A stretch of DNA of 6,752 bases. It comes from Eubacteriales bacterium. Lineage in GTDB: Bacteria > Bacillota > Clostridia > Peptostreptococcales > Anaerovoracaceae. The stretch lies in assembly GCA_028691625.1 (NCBI GenBank), contig JAQUYZ010000088.1:1-6752 (forward strand), read 5' to 3'. The translations under genes were made by a program, and so were the position numbers. Shown here piece after piece: positions 6,567 through 6,752 of this stretch (positions within the stretch are counted from its first letter, which is position 1; each line of letters begins with the position of its first letter). The notes below the pieces were generated by a model. That model did not search any database. It saw nothing but the letters and a program-made list of their open reading frames with translations, and was not told the origin of the DNA.

Positions 6567-6591
6567 CATAAATCTGTTTATTAACAAGCCA

Positions 6592-6752
6592 TTACTCGAT
6601 GATCTTGGCTACAACACCGGCTCCTACTGTTCTTCCGCCTTCTCTGATTGCAAATCTCAGTCCTTCTTCGATCGCGATCGGTGTGATCAGCTCGATTGTC
6701 ATCTGGATATCGTCTCCAGGCATGCACATTTCCACGCCTTCCGGTAAGGAAA
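6592..6752 (-). CDS. tuf: Elongation factor Tu, C-terminal fragment; runs off the right edge
   Basis: The last 52 complete codons plus 2 nt of a further codon are present. The sequence includes [33 protein letters not shown] and the C-terminus [15 protein letters not shown], which is domain III of EF-Tu. In the full protein this domain helps bind aminoacyl-tRNA and EF-Ts; the GTPase domain lies outside the window. The gene ends with TAA at 6594-6592, followed by its own strong terminator. It has no functional link with the exosortase locus beyond sharing the strand, but it gives a reliable anchor for placing the locus on the chromosome. Confidence 0.98.
   Translation of the reverse strand, partial: SLPEGVEMCMPGDDIQMTIELITPIAIEEGLRFAIREGGRTVGAGVVAKIIE

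Larger units (their letters stand above)
6348..6591. other. Intergenic region between tuf and the XrtG operon
   Basis: This 244-bp AT-rich gap holds the tuf terminator, the 9-bp direct repeat and the operon promoter described separately. I see no credible gene on either strand, no tRNA, and no extended structure that would suggest a riboswitch. The CCCGGG palindrome at about 6363-6368 is too short to form a meaningful hairpin. If the TTG start at 6317 is correct, the non-coding stretch extends to 6318. Confidence 0.75.

Overview
The window is best read as chromosomal DNA from a low-to-mid-GC Gram-positive bacterium of the Firmicutes, probably Clostridia. The evidence is the 3' end of an EF-Tu gene, purine-rich ribosome binding sites, a TTG start with a strong Shine-Dalgarno sequence, and an XrtG-type exosortase locus, which is a Firmicutes variant of the exosortase/archaeosortase systems. 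I cannot fix the genus from sequence alone. Every supported gene lies on the minus strand, so the biological order runs from the right edge to the left edge.

Layout in order of transcription. (1) 6752-6592 is the last 52 complete codons of tuf (EF-Tu), closed by a strong intrinsic terminator at 6566-6540. (2) 6591-6318 is non-coding leader sequence. It holds a 9-bp direct repeat (6516-6535) and a good sigma-A-like promoter (TTGAAC-17-TAAAAT, 6435-6407). (3) From 6317 a tight operon runs off the left edge. It encodes a roughly 1000-residue membrane protein with a degenerate 6-pyruvoyl-tetrahydropterin-synthase (PTPS)-like N-terminus, a signal-peptide-bearing surface protein with a C-terminal exosortase sorting tail (Firmicu-CTERM type), the exosortase XrtG, a processive family 2 glycosyltransferase, and the first 36 codons of a second family 2 (polyprenyl-phosphate sugar synthase-like) glycosyltransferase. 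Most junctions overlap (4, 26 and 8 nt). The largest gap is 46 nt, with no terminator.

How the genes may work together. The set matches the known but functionally uncharacterised XrtG neighbourhood: exosortase, PTPS-related protein, associated glycosyltransferase and Firmicu-CTERM substrate. The substrate gene lies directly upstream of its presumed transpeptidase/protease, so this looks like a dedicated single-substrate system. My inference is that the two glycosyltransferases make a glycan or lipid-linked sugar, that the big membrane protein handles it outside the membrane, and that XrtG cleaves the sorting tail and joins the acidic surface protein to a cell-envelope acceptor.

Most unusual points: a fold-conserved but metal-ligand-less PTPS-like domain fused to a GT-C-like membrane region and a glutamine-amidotransferase-like outer domain; a perfect triplicate 45-bp repeat inside a very acidic insertion that splits the substrate's conserved domain; and a leader with direct repeats spaced like OmpR/PhoB-family operators.
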